Below, piece after piece: positions 45,207 to 53,887 of a stretch of 64,000 bases of DNA; the stretch's first letter is position 1; every line of letters starts with the position of its first letter. The notes below the pieces were generated by a model. It ran no database searches, was not told the origin of the DNA, and saw nothing but the letters and a program-made list of their open reading frames with translations. The stretch is taken from assembly GCA_036941025.1 (NCBI GenBank), contig JAYMNP010000001.1, forward strand, positions 1 to 64,000, in the 5' to 3' direction. The DNA is from Lachnospiraceae bacterium JLR.KK002. Its GTDB lineage: Bacteria; Bacillota; Clostridia; Lachnospirales; Lachnospiraceae. The position numbers were made by a program, and so were the translations under genes.

Positions 45207-45215
45207 TTGAAAAAA

Positions 45216-45248
45216 TTTGACTTATGTTCAGTGTTGTGATGGCAATGG
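45216..45248 (+). other. attR of the mobile element
   Basis: TTTGACTTATGTT (45216-45228) is the element half-site, inverted relative to AACACAAGTCAAA at attL with one mismatch. GAT (45238-45240) is the core and AATGG (45244-45248) belongs to the bacterial half-site within fic. Confidence 0.85.
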
Positions 45249-45441
45249 CAGAGTCGGCAGGTTGATCGCATTAAAAGAGTGTCTGCGCTTCGGGCTTATT
45301 CCGTTTATCATTGAGGATGACAAAAAAATGTATTATTATCGGGGGCTCTCTGAATGGGAACGGGAGAAAGGCTATCTGACAGATACCTGTCTGGATGGAC
45401 AGGATACCTTCAGAAAACTGATGTCCATGTTCGATATATAG
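45238..45441 (+). pseudogene. 3' part of the interrupted fic gene
   Basis: From the core GAT the frame reads D-GNGRVGRLIALKECLRFGLIPF and continues to a stop at 45441 (LMSMFDI). It joins exactly in frame to IHPFQ at 34095 to restore HPFQDGNGRVGR. It has no start of its own that would give a working enzyme. Confidence 0.9.
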
Positions 45442-45628
45442 TCATAAAACCCTCTTTAGAAAATTTCCTGATGTTAGAATTTTCTCCCTGTCTGCGTTTC
45501 CTCATGGACTAACCAATGGAGAACTGAAATTTGGCATAAAGAAAAGATTCTGCAGGATTTAGAGCAGGTTTTACCAAAGGAACATTTGGATAGAATATGG
45601 GAAATGCTTTGGAAGAGGTGGAAAAAAT

Positions 45629-46000
45629 ATGTTGAAATTTGCAATTAAAAATGCTTATTATGGTGGAAAAACAATAGGTTATCTGTATTATGATGAACAA
45701 AAGAAAGAGTATGAAATTGAAATACCGGAAACGGTAAAAAGCCATGAAGCACCATTTATTATATCAGATTTTATCAGGAAGAATCAGCGCAGGATAGGGA
45801 AAGAGTGGAGTTATCGGTGGGTATGTCAAAGGGTCACGCCGCCGGAACGCCAGAACATAGGGCAGATTTTGAAAGTAAATCATATGACAGAATATGATGA
45901 GTTTCAGTTTCTGGTAAAAAATGAGGGACGGAGCTGTCAGGATGAGTGTTATATTGTAAAAGAAGAAATGATGGACGATGTGGTGAGAGGCAAGGTATGA
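45629..46000 (+). CDS. Unrecognised 123-residue protein between fic and hsdS remnants
   Basis: The start follows GAGGTGG. The product (MLKFAIKNAYYGGKTIGYLYYDEQKK and on, with WSYRWVCQRVTPPERQNIG) has no signal peptide or membrane segment and no family I recognise. Immediately upstream another frame (about 45507-45641, IWHKEKILQDLEQVLP) looks like the end of an eroded gene. Its stop overlaps the next start (ATGA), so it was co-transcribed with hsdS. Confidence 0.55.
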   Translation: MLKFAIKNAYYGGKTIGYLYYDEQKKEYEIEIPETVKSHEAPFIISDFIRKNQRRIGKEWSYRWVCQRVTPPERQNIGQILKVNHMTEYDEFQFLVKNEGRSCQDECYIVKEEMMDDVVRGKV

Positions 46001-46616
46001 AAGTAAAATTAGGTCAGGCATTTGAACTTCAAATGGGGAAAACACCGTCACGTAATAATGCGTTGTACTGGAATGGAACGAATAAATGGATATCAATTGC
46101 AGATTTGGGAAATGCAGAAAAATATATATCAGAGACAAAAGAGAGTATTACAGAAAGTGCGCTGTCAGAAACAGGCATTAAAGTTGTTCCTGAGGGAACG
46201 GTTATAATGAGTTTTAATTATCTATTGGTAAAGTTGGAATAACCTCAGAACCTATGTATACGAATGAAGCTATCATGGCGTTTATTGATAGGGGAATTTA
46301 TGAAATAAATAAAGATTATTTGTACTATCTTTTGGCAGGGACAGATTGGAGTATTGGTACAAATAAAGCAGTGATGGGACTTACCCTTAATAAATCGACA
46401 TTAAGTGAAAAAGAAATTCCATTGCCGGATATCAGAATCCAAAGAGCAATAGATCAGAAACCGGATTGTCTGGAGAAAGCAATATCAGAGCGAAAAAAGC
46501 AGCTTGGAAAGTTAGATGAACTTGTCAAATCAAAATTGGCAGTAAAGAAGAGCCTTGAAAAACTGGAGACACTGAAAAAAGCATTAATGCAGCAGTATTT
46601 TGGGCAGGAGCAATGA
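45997..46616 (+). pseudogene. hsdS: Second hsdS fragment with one recognition domain, frameshifted
   Basis: It starts MKVKLGQAFELQMGKTPSR, a standard HsdS domain opening. It loses one base near 46216, inside the run that should read SIGKVGITSEPMYTNEA. The second frame finishes normally with KLDELVKSKLAVKKSLEKLETLKKALMQQYFG. It shares the KLDELVKS helix with the fragment at 32717-33282. Two half-length, differently broken specificity genes flank the fic/element block. Confidence 0.82.
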
Positions 46617-46619
46617 AAT

Positions 46620-47090
46620 ATGGAAAAGACAATTATTTACCATGGAAGTTCTCAAATTGTAGAGATGCCGGAAATCAGAGTGACGAAGTATAATAAGAAT
46701 TTCTATTTTGGATTTTATTGCACTGTAATGGAAAAACAGGCAAAACGCTGGGCCACAAGATTTGGCGAGTCAGGCTATATCAGCGTTTTTGAGTATACGC
46801 CCAACCCCAAATTAAAGGTGCTTACATTTGAGAAAATGACAGAAGAATGGCTGGATTTTATTGCAGCCTGCAGAACTGGAACCGGGCATGATTACGATAT
46901 TGTAGAAGGGCCGATGGCAGACGACACAATTTATAATTATGTACAGGGGTTTATTGATGGAAAATACTCAAGAGCTGCATTTTGGGAGCTGGCTAAATTT
47001 AAGTATCCAACACACCAAATCAGTTTTCATACGGCAAGAGCACTGACCACATTAAAATTTTCAAAAGGAGTGCAGGTATATGAAGAATGA
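46620..47090 (+). CDS. DUF3990-family (ADP-ribosyltransferase-like) toxin candidate
   Basis: The 156-residue protein begins TIIYHGSSQIVEMPEIR and has FYFGFYCTVMEKQAKRWA, the DUF3990 signature, a fold related to ADP-ribosyltransferases. Members occur as toxins of two-gene modules. It overlaps the next gene by 11 bp, which fits a toxin-antitoxin pair. AGGAG lies 9 nt before the start. It sits directly behind hsdS, as addiction modules often do in type I restriction islands. Confidence 0.75.
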   Translation: MEKTIIYHGSSQIVEMPEIRVTKYNKNFYFGFYCTVMEKQAKRWATRFGESGYISVFEYTPNPKLKVLTFEKMTEEWLDFIAACRTGTGHDYDIVEGPMADDTIYNYVQGFIDGKYSRAAFWELAKFKYPTHQISFHTARALTTLKFSKGVQVYEE

Positions 47091-47517
47091 TAATAATTTG
47101 TTTTATGTGTGCAGTCTGATTGAATATATTGCAAGAAAAACACGTAATAACAGATGGGATATTGTGAATTCTTTGGGCAGAGATTTGCAGCGTATTTATG
47201 ATTATGCGGATATTTTTCATTGTGAGCCAATCGAAAAGGTTGCAGATGATTTTATACAAAAAGATGAGATTGCCAACGGGAATTACGATAATTTATCAAA
47301 TTGTCAGTATTCTGTTCCGGATTACTGGGATATCGGAGAAGTTTTTGCCCGTCTGGTGGAAGACTGCTATGAGGAGGCAAATGTAATAACCGGAATCAGA
47401 GAAGTCTACGAATCCTGGCTTACAGAAAGAATTTTGAATTTTAACTCCGATTTATATTATCAGCCACGGGATTATATTGCAGCCTGCTATAAAGAAGGAA
47501 AAATACTTTCCGCATAG
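47080..47517 (+). CDS. Partner of the DUF3990 protein (putative antitoxin)
   Basis: The 145-residue, acidic, largely helical protein (MKNDNNLFYVCSLIEYIARKTRN and on; EPIEKVADDFIQKD) starts within the DUF3990 gene behind AGGAG. No DNA-binding motif is evident. Partner status is inferred from the overlap and the acidic composition. It could also be a DUF3791-type companion. Confidence 0.55.
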   Translation: MKNDNNLFYVCSLIEYIARKTRNNRWDIVNSLGRDLQRIYDYADIFHCEPIEKVADDFIQKDEIANGNYDNLSNCQYSVPDYWDIGEVFARLVEDCYEEANVITGIREVYESWLTERILNFNSDLYYQPRDYIAACYKEGKILSA

Positions 47518-47539
47518 ATGAAAGGTTCTGAATGGTGTA

Positions 47540-47806
47540 GAATGTTTTTACGCGAGGGCTAAGATACATTTGAAAAATTACCTGGATTCAGGAAATGATG
47601 ATAATCCGGCTTTGTTTGTATCGTTGCTAAAGCCATACAAGAGGCTGGAGATAAGCGGCGTGGAAATACGTTTGCGTGAGCTGGGGAAGAAGCCGGAGAT
47701 ATCCAGAGTATATCCACATAAATTCCGAAAGACTCTGGCAACAAAATCATTGCGTGATTTCAAAAGATATCAAAATTTTCATATCATATGCAGCAAAATG
47801 CAATAA
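47540..47806 (+). pseudogene. C-terminal remnant of a tyrosine recombinase
   Basis: The frame reads IHLKNYLDSGNDDNPALFVS, then RLEISGVEIRLRELGK and VYPHKFRKTLATK, the catalytic-half pattern of tyrosine recombinases including the conserved HxxR. It ends before the catalytic tyrosine box. Recombinases like this normally sit next to hsdS genes and shuffle their recognition domains, so this is the relic of a phase-variation enzyme. Confidence 0.7.
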
Positions 47807-47827
47807 GAAACGAATCGGAGGACAGAA

Positions 47828-48152
47828 ATGAGAACAGTTACCCTGTACATTGCAATGAGCCTTGACGGATATATTGCAGACCGACGTGGAAGTGTGAACT
47901 GGCTTCATGGACATGGCAGCGATGAGGAAAATACAGATACGTATTCGGATTTTGTGAAAGACATGGATACCGTTGTTATGGGATGGAACACTTATCACCA
48001 GGTTGCAACAGATTTATTATATCTCTGTGATACCTGTAATTTCGGGCTTTGGCATTCGCCTGTTTGGGGAACTTTCCAGTGAAATAAAGCTCCGGCTGGT
48101 TCATACACAGACTTATAATGGAATCACAGAACTGGTTTATGTGTGCAGATAA
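47828..48152 (+). pseudogene. DHFR/RibD-like reductase gene with an internal deletion
   Basis: It begins MRTVTLYIAMSLDGYIADRRG after GGAGG, a normal family start, and continues to VVMGWNTYHQV. It then jumps, with a frame change, to GFGIRLFGELSSEIKLRL, the normal end, stopping at 48152. The central half, including the nucleotide-binding segment, is missing. Confidence 0.75.
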
Positions 48153-48185
48153 GGAAATGCAGAGAATGTACAGGAGGATACCTAT

Positions 48186-49280
48186 ATGAATGAACAGCAG
48201 AAAGCAGCCGCAGAAGTAATGGAAGAATGGCTTTCCCATCCCGAAGAGCTTGGGAAAAAGCCTGCAAAGCTGGAGATTGCCGGGGAATTTGACCTGCATG
48301 ATCTCCATTATTATATTTTCAGGTTTAAAAAATCAAAACTGGGTTCCTGGAAAGTGGCAGTCTGCGGAGGCTATGACGGAGAAGGCCTGGGCCATTGCGG
48401 GCATATTTACAGTGAAATGGAACAGTATGACCCTGCCACAGCACAGGAAAAATGCGTGGCCATGGTAGAAAAAATCCGTCAATACTGGATGGATCGGGCA
48501 AAAGAGGAGGAAGAAAATCAGGACACAGAGCGCAGGGCCGGAGATTTTCTGGGGTTTGTCCTGCTGTCCGCGCCGGAATTTGATGTGGAAAACTTCCGTT
48601 TCGTGTTAAAAGAGGACTGGGGACTGGAATGCCCGGAGGAACCGGAACATCCGGAAAGTAAACAGGATGCCATTGTATTTGAGATAGATGACATGATGGT
48701 AACGGTGGGGCTTATGGATATGCCCGTTCCGGACGGGGAGGCGGAGTACTGGGCTAACAGCAATTTTATGACCAGAGAAAAATCCGTTGCCGCAGCGAAG
48801 AATCACAAAGCCCACTTACTGGTGGCTGTACTGGGCGGTGAATCAAAGCCCCGGAAAGCGGGAGAGCTGTTTGTGAAAATTGCCTGCGCCTGTCTGAAAG
48901 CGCCCAATGCCCTTGGAATCTATGACTGCGGAACCGTATGGCTGCCGGAACATTTTAACCAGATGGCCCTGATAATGAAAGAGGGAGAACTGCCTCTGGG
49001 AAATCTGGTATTTGTGGGACTGTATCAGGATGAACAGGGAGTCAGCAGCTGGACCAGCGGTTTGAACTCCTTTGGAAAAGATGAGCTGGAAGTGGTGGAA
49101 AGCAGCCGGCCGGCCTCTGAAGTTTATGATTTCATGCTGGATATTTCCGCTTATATTCTGGAGGAAGGAGCCGTTTTACGGGATGGAGAAACCATTGGAT
49201 TTTCCCCGGAGCAGAAGCTGTCCCTGACACGCTCAGAAGGCGTTTATGTGAAGGGAAAGACCATAAAAATAGGGTTCTGA
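48186..49280 (+). CDS. DUF4261-domain protein
   Basis: The 364-residue cytosolic acidic protein has a C-terminal two thirds typical of DUF4261 proteins (FLGFVLLSAPEFDVENF, IDDMMVTVGLMDMPVPDGEAEYWA, NALGIYDCGTVWLPEHF). No enzymatic motif is obvious. It lies between a broken reductase and an alpha/beta hydrolase. A restriction-related role is not supported by sequence. Confidence 0.75.
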   Translation: MNEQQKAAAEVMEEWLSHPEELGKKPAKLEIAGEFDLHDLHYYIFRFKKSKLGSWKVAVCGGYDGEGLGHCGHIYSEMEQYDPATAQEKCVAMVEKIRQYWMDRAKEEEENQDTERRAGDFLGFVLLSAPEFDVENFRFVLKEDWGLECPEEPEHPESKQDAIVFEIDDMMVTVGLMDMPVPDGEAEYWANSNFMTREKSVAAAKNHKAHLLVAVLGGESKPRKAGELFVKIACACLKAPNALGIYDCGTVWLPEHFNQMALIMKEGELPLGNLVFVGLYQDEQGVSSWTSGLNSFGKDELEVVESSRPASEVYDFMLDISAYILEEGAVLRDGETIGFSPEQKLSLTRSEGVYVKGKTIKIGF

Positions 49281-49344
49281 TATCGTTGCTTCTGAAACTG
49301 ATCTGTAAAATGAACGAGAATCTGCGAAGGAGAACACAGATAAA

Positions 49345-50433
49345 ATGAAAGATAAAAGCAGGAAACATCACAGAAATAAAAAGAAGATTGCACTGATTGC
49401 AGCAGGGTGCGTGCTGGCTGTATTTTTTCTTGTTCTGATGCCCGCTATGACTGTTATGGTTTATCAGGATAATTTTGGAGAAAGATTTGAGACTGCCCAA
49501 TGGATGGCTTATTCCGTCAATGAATTTGAGGGACTGGAAGTCACAGAATGTACATTTCCTTCCAGTCACGGACAGCTTCTGGCAGGATATCAGTATGCAA
49601 AAGAAAATCAGGACGTGAAAGGCGTGATTGTACTGGCTCATGGTCTTGGAGGCGGCGGACACAACACCTATATGGACGTTGCCGATTATTTTACTTCTAA
49701 CGGGTATCTTGTCTTTGCTTATGACGGAACCGGAAATGATAAAAGCGAAGGCGATTCTGTGGAAGGTCTTCCCCAGGGAATTATAGATTTGGATTATGCT
49801 TTGCGCTATGTAAAGGAAGCGGACGCATATCAGGGGCTGCCCATTGCATTGTCTGGTCACAGCTGGGGAGGTTATTCCGCAGGCTGCGTGCTGAACTGCC
49901 ATCCGGATGTGAAAGCGGCAGTGCTTGTGGCCGGATTTGACTGTTCTGCCGATTTATTTGAGCAGCAGGGGGAAACCATGGCAGGCCCTGTCATCAAATT
50001 CTTTATGCCCTATGTCTCTTTGTATGAGCGGCTGAAATTTGGAAAATACGCTGCTTACAGCGCAATGGATGGATTTGCGGCCTCCGACGCCGGGATTATG
50101 GTGCTTCACAGTAAAGATGATACCACGGTCCTGCCGGAAAACGGCTATGATAAATTTTACCGTACATATGGTGATGATTCACGGTTTTGTTTTGTAGAAT
50201 ACGAGGACAGAGGGCACGACAGCGTATATTATTCGGACGGGGCGCGGCGTTATAAAGAGCAGTTAAACAAAGATTATAAATCTTATGTGGAAGCCCATGG
50301 CGGTGAATACAATGCCGAAATAAAGGCGGAATTTATGGAAAAAAATCTGGATAAAAGCAAATGCTATGAATTTGATTCTGCGTTAATGCAGCGGATTCTG
50401 GATTTTTATGATGCGTACATGAGCAGACAGTGA
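49345..50433 (+). CDS. Membrane-anchored alpha/beta hydrolase
   Basis: The 362-residue protein starts with a basic stretch and one membrane anchor (IALIAAGCVLAVFFLVLMPAM). The alpha/beta hydrolase core follows: VLAHGLGGGGHNTY oxyanion loop, nucleophile elbow SGHSWGGY with Ser173, VLHSKDDTTVLP with a candidate acid residue, and DRGHDSVYY with the histidine. It probably acts at the outer face of the membrane. The substrate is unknown. Confidence 0.85.
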   Translation: MKDKSRKHHRNKKKIALIAAGCVLAVFFLVLMPAMTVMVYQDNFGERFETAQWMAYSVNEFEGLEVTECTFPSSHGQLLAGYQYAKENQDVKGVIVLAHGLGGGGHNTYMDVADYFTSNGYLVFAYDGTGNDKSEGDSVEGLPQGIIDLDYALRYVKEADAYQGLPIALSGHSWGGYSAGCVLNCHPDVKAAVLVAGFDCSADLFEQQGETMAGPVIKFFMPYVSLYERLKFGKYAAYSAMDGFAASDAGIMVLHSKDDTTVLPENGYDKFYRTYGDDSRFCFVEYEDRGHDSVYYSDGARRYKEQLNKDYKSYVEAHGGEYNAEIKAEFMEKNLDKSKCYEFDSALMQRILDFYDAYMSRQ

Positions 50434-50499
50434 TGAAACATAACAGTTCCGCCGAAAGCTGAACTGTTACGATGAAACAAAGGATAAGGGGGATTTCCG

Positions 50500-53400
50500 A
50501 TGTCAAATTTTAAATTTCTGGAAACCAGGCAGGAATATCTTATGTTTGCCCCTGCGGCAATAGAAGCGGAGAAAGTATACCGTACCTCTCCGGCCATGTG
50601 TGCCGCAGGCTGCCGCAAAGCCCTGGAGCTTGCGGTAAAATGGGTGTATTCTGCTGATAAATCCATTCAGATGCCATACAGGGACAACCTGCAGTCTCTG
50701 ATTCATGAACCAACGTTTCGGTTTGCGCTGGATTCGAATACATGGGGAAAACTGCGTTATATTATTAAACTTGGAAATCTGGCGGTACATACGGAAAAAA
50801 GTGTGCGGGCCAGCGACGCGGTGATGTCCATGCGGGGCCTGTTTGAATTTATCCAGTGGATTGATTACTGTTATGGCGCGGATTATACGGAACGTAAATT
50901 TGAGGAAGCCAGAATCCCCAGAGAGAAAGTCGTGGTAAATACCAGGAAGATTAAAGAACAGGAATCCCTTCTGGAAGAAAAAGACGCTGAAATCGAAAAA
51001 CTCCGCAAACAGGTGGAACAGATGGCAGAACGCCTTACTGCTCAAAAAGAAATGCACAGACAGGAACGTACCTTTGTTGCGGAAGATATTACCGAATGGG
51101 AGACCAGAAAGAAATTTATTGATGTGGATCTGGAAGAACTCGGATGGAAATTTACTGGAGAAGACGCTGATGTGTGGGAGGAATATCAGGTAAATGATAT
51201 GACGGGCGTGCTGGGACAGAAAGGCTATGTGGATTATGTACTGTTTGGAAAAGACGGGCTGCCCCTGGCCCTGGTGGAGGCAAAACGGACGGGCGCAGAT
51301 CCCAATGCGGGAAGAAGGCAGGCCATGTTGTATGCAGACTGCCTGGAACGGAAATTCGGCAGACGCCCCATGATGTTTACCAGCAATGGGTTTGAAACTT
51401 ATTTCTGGGATGATTTATCCAGCCCCCAGCGAAGTGTCAGCGGAATGTTCAGCAAAGGTGATTTGCAGAAGCTGATGAACCGCAGAACCGAGAAAAAAGA
51501 CCTGCTGTCAGTTCCCGTTGATGACAGAATTACAGACCGTTACTACCAGAAAGAAGCCATTCGTGCCGTATGTGAAAATGTTATGCAGGGCCATCGGAAA
51601 AATCTCCTGGTTATGGCCACAGGAACCGGGAAGACCAGAACGGCCGCAAGTCTGACCGATGTATTCAGCCGGGCGGGACAGGCAACGAATATTCTGTTTC
51701 TGGCGGACCGGCTGGCGCTGGTAAAACAGGCGAAGGATGATTTTAAAAATTACTTGCCGGATATGTCCCTCTGTAATCTGTGTACCGGAAAAGACGATAA
51801 AAATGCCAGAATTGTGTTTTCCACCTATCCCACCATGCTGAATGCCATTGATTCTGTGAAAAATGAAGAAGGAAACAGATTTTATACCCCAACCCATTTT
51901 GATTTAATCATCATTGATGAAAGCCACAGAAGCATTTTCAAAAAATACAGGGCAATTTTCGAATATTTTGACGCAATCCTGGTGGGGCTTACCGCAACGC
52001 CCAAAACGGATGTGGACCGGAATACTTATGATTTTTTTGAAATGGAACATGGCGTTCCCACTTACGCTTATGATTATGAAACTGCGGTGGAACAGGATCA
52101 TGTACTGGTTCCGTATTACACATATATCGTAAAAACAGAATTTTTAAATGACGGCATTACCTATGAAAAACTGTCTGCGGCAGACCGGGAAAGGTATGAG
52201 GAGGATTTTGAGGAAGAGGATGGAGCCATGCCGGATTTTATACCGTCGGAAGCACTGAACCGTTTTGTATTTAATGAGCTTACGGTAGAACGCGTGCTGC
52301 AGGATTTGATGGAACGGGGCATTAAAACAGCAGGCGGGGACAGAATCGGGAAGACTATTATATTTGCTCAGAATAAGAAACATGCCGAATTTATCCTGAA
52401 GTGTTTCAATAAGCTATATCCGAAATATCGCGGCACCTTTGCTCAGAGGGTTCTCTGTGACGACGCTTATGCTCAGACTGTGATAGATGATTTTAAAAAG
52501 CCTCAGGGGGAGCCTCATATTGCAATCTCTGTGGATATGATGGATACGGGAATTGATGTGCCGGAGTGTGTGAACCTGGTATTTTTTAAGAAAGTACGCT
52601 CCAAAACCAAATTCTGGCAGATGATTGGCCGGGGAACCAGGCTGGCGGAGGATTTAATCTGTGTGGATCAGATTGACGGAGAGTATACGGGAAAAAGAAG
52701 ATTTATTATTTTTGATTATTGCAACAATTTTGAATTTTTCGGTACAAAGCCGAGGGGATATGAGGGCAGAGAGGCCAAATCCCTGTCGGAAATGATATAT
52801 GGGAAAAGAATCCGGCTGATTACCGCTTTTCAGGAAAAATGTTTTTCGGAGGAGGCATATCGAAACTGGAGAAATGAGCTGGTGGAAATCTGCTGTAAAC
52901 AGGCAGGTGAGCTGAATGACGGGCTGATATCTGTAAAACTGAAAAGAAAATATGTGGAAAAATACAGAAACAAAGAAATATTTCAGTGCCTGAATGAAAC
53001 GGACGAAGGGGAGCTGCTTCGGGAAATTGCCCCCATTGTCACCATGGAAGATAAGGATGAGATGGCAAAAAGATTCGATAATTTCATGTATGGAATGGTA
53101 CTGGCAAAACTGGGAAAGGCTTCCGGATTTCAGCGAGGGAAAAAACAGTTGTGTGAAATTGCAGAGGAATTGGAAAAAAAGGCAAATATTCCTCAGATTG
53201 AAGCAGAGTTAAAACTGATAGGAGAGATAAATACAGAGAATTTCTGGAAAGATACGGATGCCCTCCGGCTGGAGCATGTAAGAAGCAAATTACGGGGACT
53301 TATGAAATTTCTGGCGGAAGACTCTTCCAGGAAGTCGATTATGACAAGACTTCAGGATCCGGTTTTGGAGGAAAAAGAAGGGGTTCAGTTAGGTGCCGCT

Positions 53401-53874
53401 TATGATTTTGAAAATTACCGCAGAAAAGTAAACCGCTATGTGGAGGAACACAGGGATTCTCTGGCAATTTATAAACTGTTCCACAATAAGCAGCTGACAG
53501 AAGAAGACTATCGGGAGCTGGAGCGGGTGCTGACAGAAGAACTGGGAAGCAGGGAAGATTACCAGCGGGAATTTGGAGATATTCCCTTCGGACTTCTGGT
53601 GAGGAAAATTGCGAAACTGGACCATGAAGCTGCCATGACAGCATTTTCAGCATTTATCAATGATGAATCTCTGAATCAGAGGCAGATACAGTTCGTTTAC
53701 AAGATTATCAACCATATGGAGCAGAACGGGTACATGGAAAATATTATGGATTTGCAGAAACCGCCCTTTGACAAGCCTGTGCCTTTTATTAAAATGTTTG
53801 ACGCAAAAACAAGGGCTTCTCTGATAGCGGCAATTAATGATATCAGGGAACATGCAGTTCCCGTTATGGCGTAA
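50500..53874 (+). CDS. hsdR: HsdR, type I restriction endonuclease/translocase subunit
   Basis: The 1124-residue protein has a DUF4145-type N-terminal domain, a coiled coil (about residues 150-190), an HsdR nuclease domain with the D...ExK residues (GYVDYVLF ... ALVEAKR near residues 245-267), and a helicase motor. The motor shows Walker A ATGTGKTRTAAS near residue 373, DESH near 472, the TATP motif and QMIGRGTRLAEDL. It looks complete. HsdR needs HsdM and HsdS to cut; both are broken in this window, so the subunit may be idle unless another MS complex exists elsewhere. Confidence 0.93.
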   Translation: MSNFKFLETRQEYLMFAPAAIEAEKVYRTSPAMCAAGCRKALELAVKWVYSADKSIQMPYRDNLQSLIHEPTFRFALDSNTWGKLRYIIKLGNLAVHTEKSVRASDAVMSMRGLFEFIQWIDYCYGADYTERKFEEARIPREKVVVNTRKIKEQESLLEEKDAEIEKLRKQVEQMAERLTAQKEMHRQERTFVAEDITEWETRKKFIDVDLEELGWKFTGEDADVWEEYQVNDMTGVLGQKGYVDYVLFGKDGLPLALVEAKRTGADPNAGRRQAMLYADCLERKFGRRPMMFTSNGFETYFWDDLSSPQRSVSGMFSKGDLQKLMNRRTEKKDLLSVPVDDRITDRYYQKEAIRAVCENVMQGHRKNLLVMATGTGKTRTAASLTDVFSRAGQATNILFLADRLALVKQAKDDFKNYLPDMSLCNLCTGKDDKNARIVFSTYPTMLNAIDSVKNEEGNRFYTPTHFDLIIIDESHRSIFKKYRAIFEYFDAILVGLTATPKTDVDRNTYDFFEMEHGVPTYAYDYETAVEQDHVLVPYYTYIVKTEFLNDGITYEKLSAADRERYEEDFEEEDGAMPDFIPSEALNRFVFNELTVERVLQDLMERGIKTAGGDRIGKTIIFAQNKKHAEFILKCFNKLYPKYRGTFAQRVLCDDAYAQTVIDDFKKPQGEPHIAISVDMMDTGIDVPECVNLVFFKKVRSKTKFWQMIGRGTRLAEDLICVDQIDGEYTGKRRFIIFDYCNNFEFFGTKPRGYEGREAKSLSEMIYGKRIRLITAFQEKCFSEEAYRNWRNELVEICCKQAGELNDGLISVKLKRKYVEKYRNKEIFQCLNETDEGELLREIAPIVTMEDKDEMAKRFDNFMYGMVLAKLGKASGFQRGKKQLCEIAEELEKKANIPQIEAELKLIGEINTENFWKDTDALRLEHVRSKLRGLMKFLAEDSSRKSIMTRLQDPVLEEKEGVQLGAAYDFENYRRKVNRYVEEHRDSLAIYKLFHNKQLTEEDYRELERVLTEELGSREDYQREFGDIPFGLLVRKIAKLDHEAAMTAFSAFINDESLNQRQIQFVYKIINHMEQNGYMENIMDLQKPPFDKPVPFIKMFDAKTRASLIAAINDIREHAVPVMA

Positions 53875-53887
53875 TTCAGGAGGAAAA

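Larger units (their letters stand above)
34096..45237. mobile_element. 11.1-kb integrative mobilizable element inserted in fic
   Basis: The block from GAT at 34096 to the base before GAT at 45238 (11,142 bp) is clearly more AT-rich than its surroundings. It carries a large serine recombinase at its left end, relaxase and MobC genes, an oriT-like hairpin, a VirD4-like coupling protein, an ArdC-like antirestriction protein, a Rep-like protein and several small genes. No type IV secretion channel genes are present, so it would need a helper for transfer. Excision between the two GAT sites would restore an unbroken fic reading frame. Confidence 0.92.
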
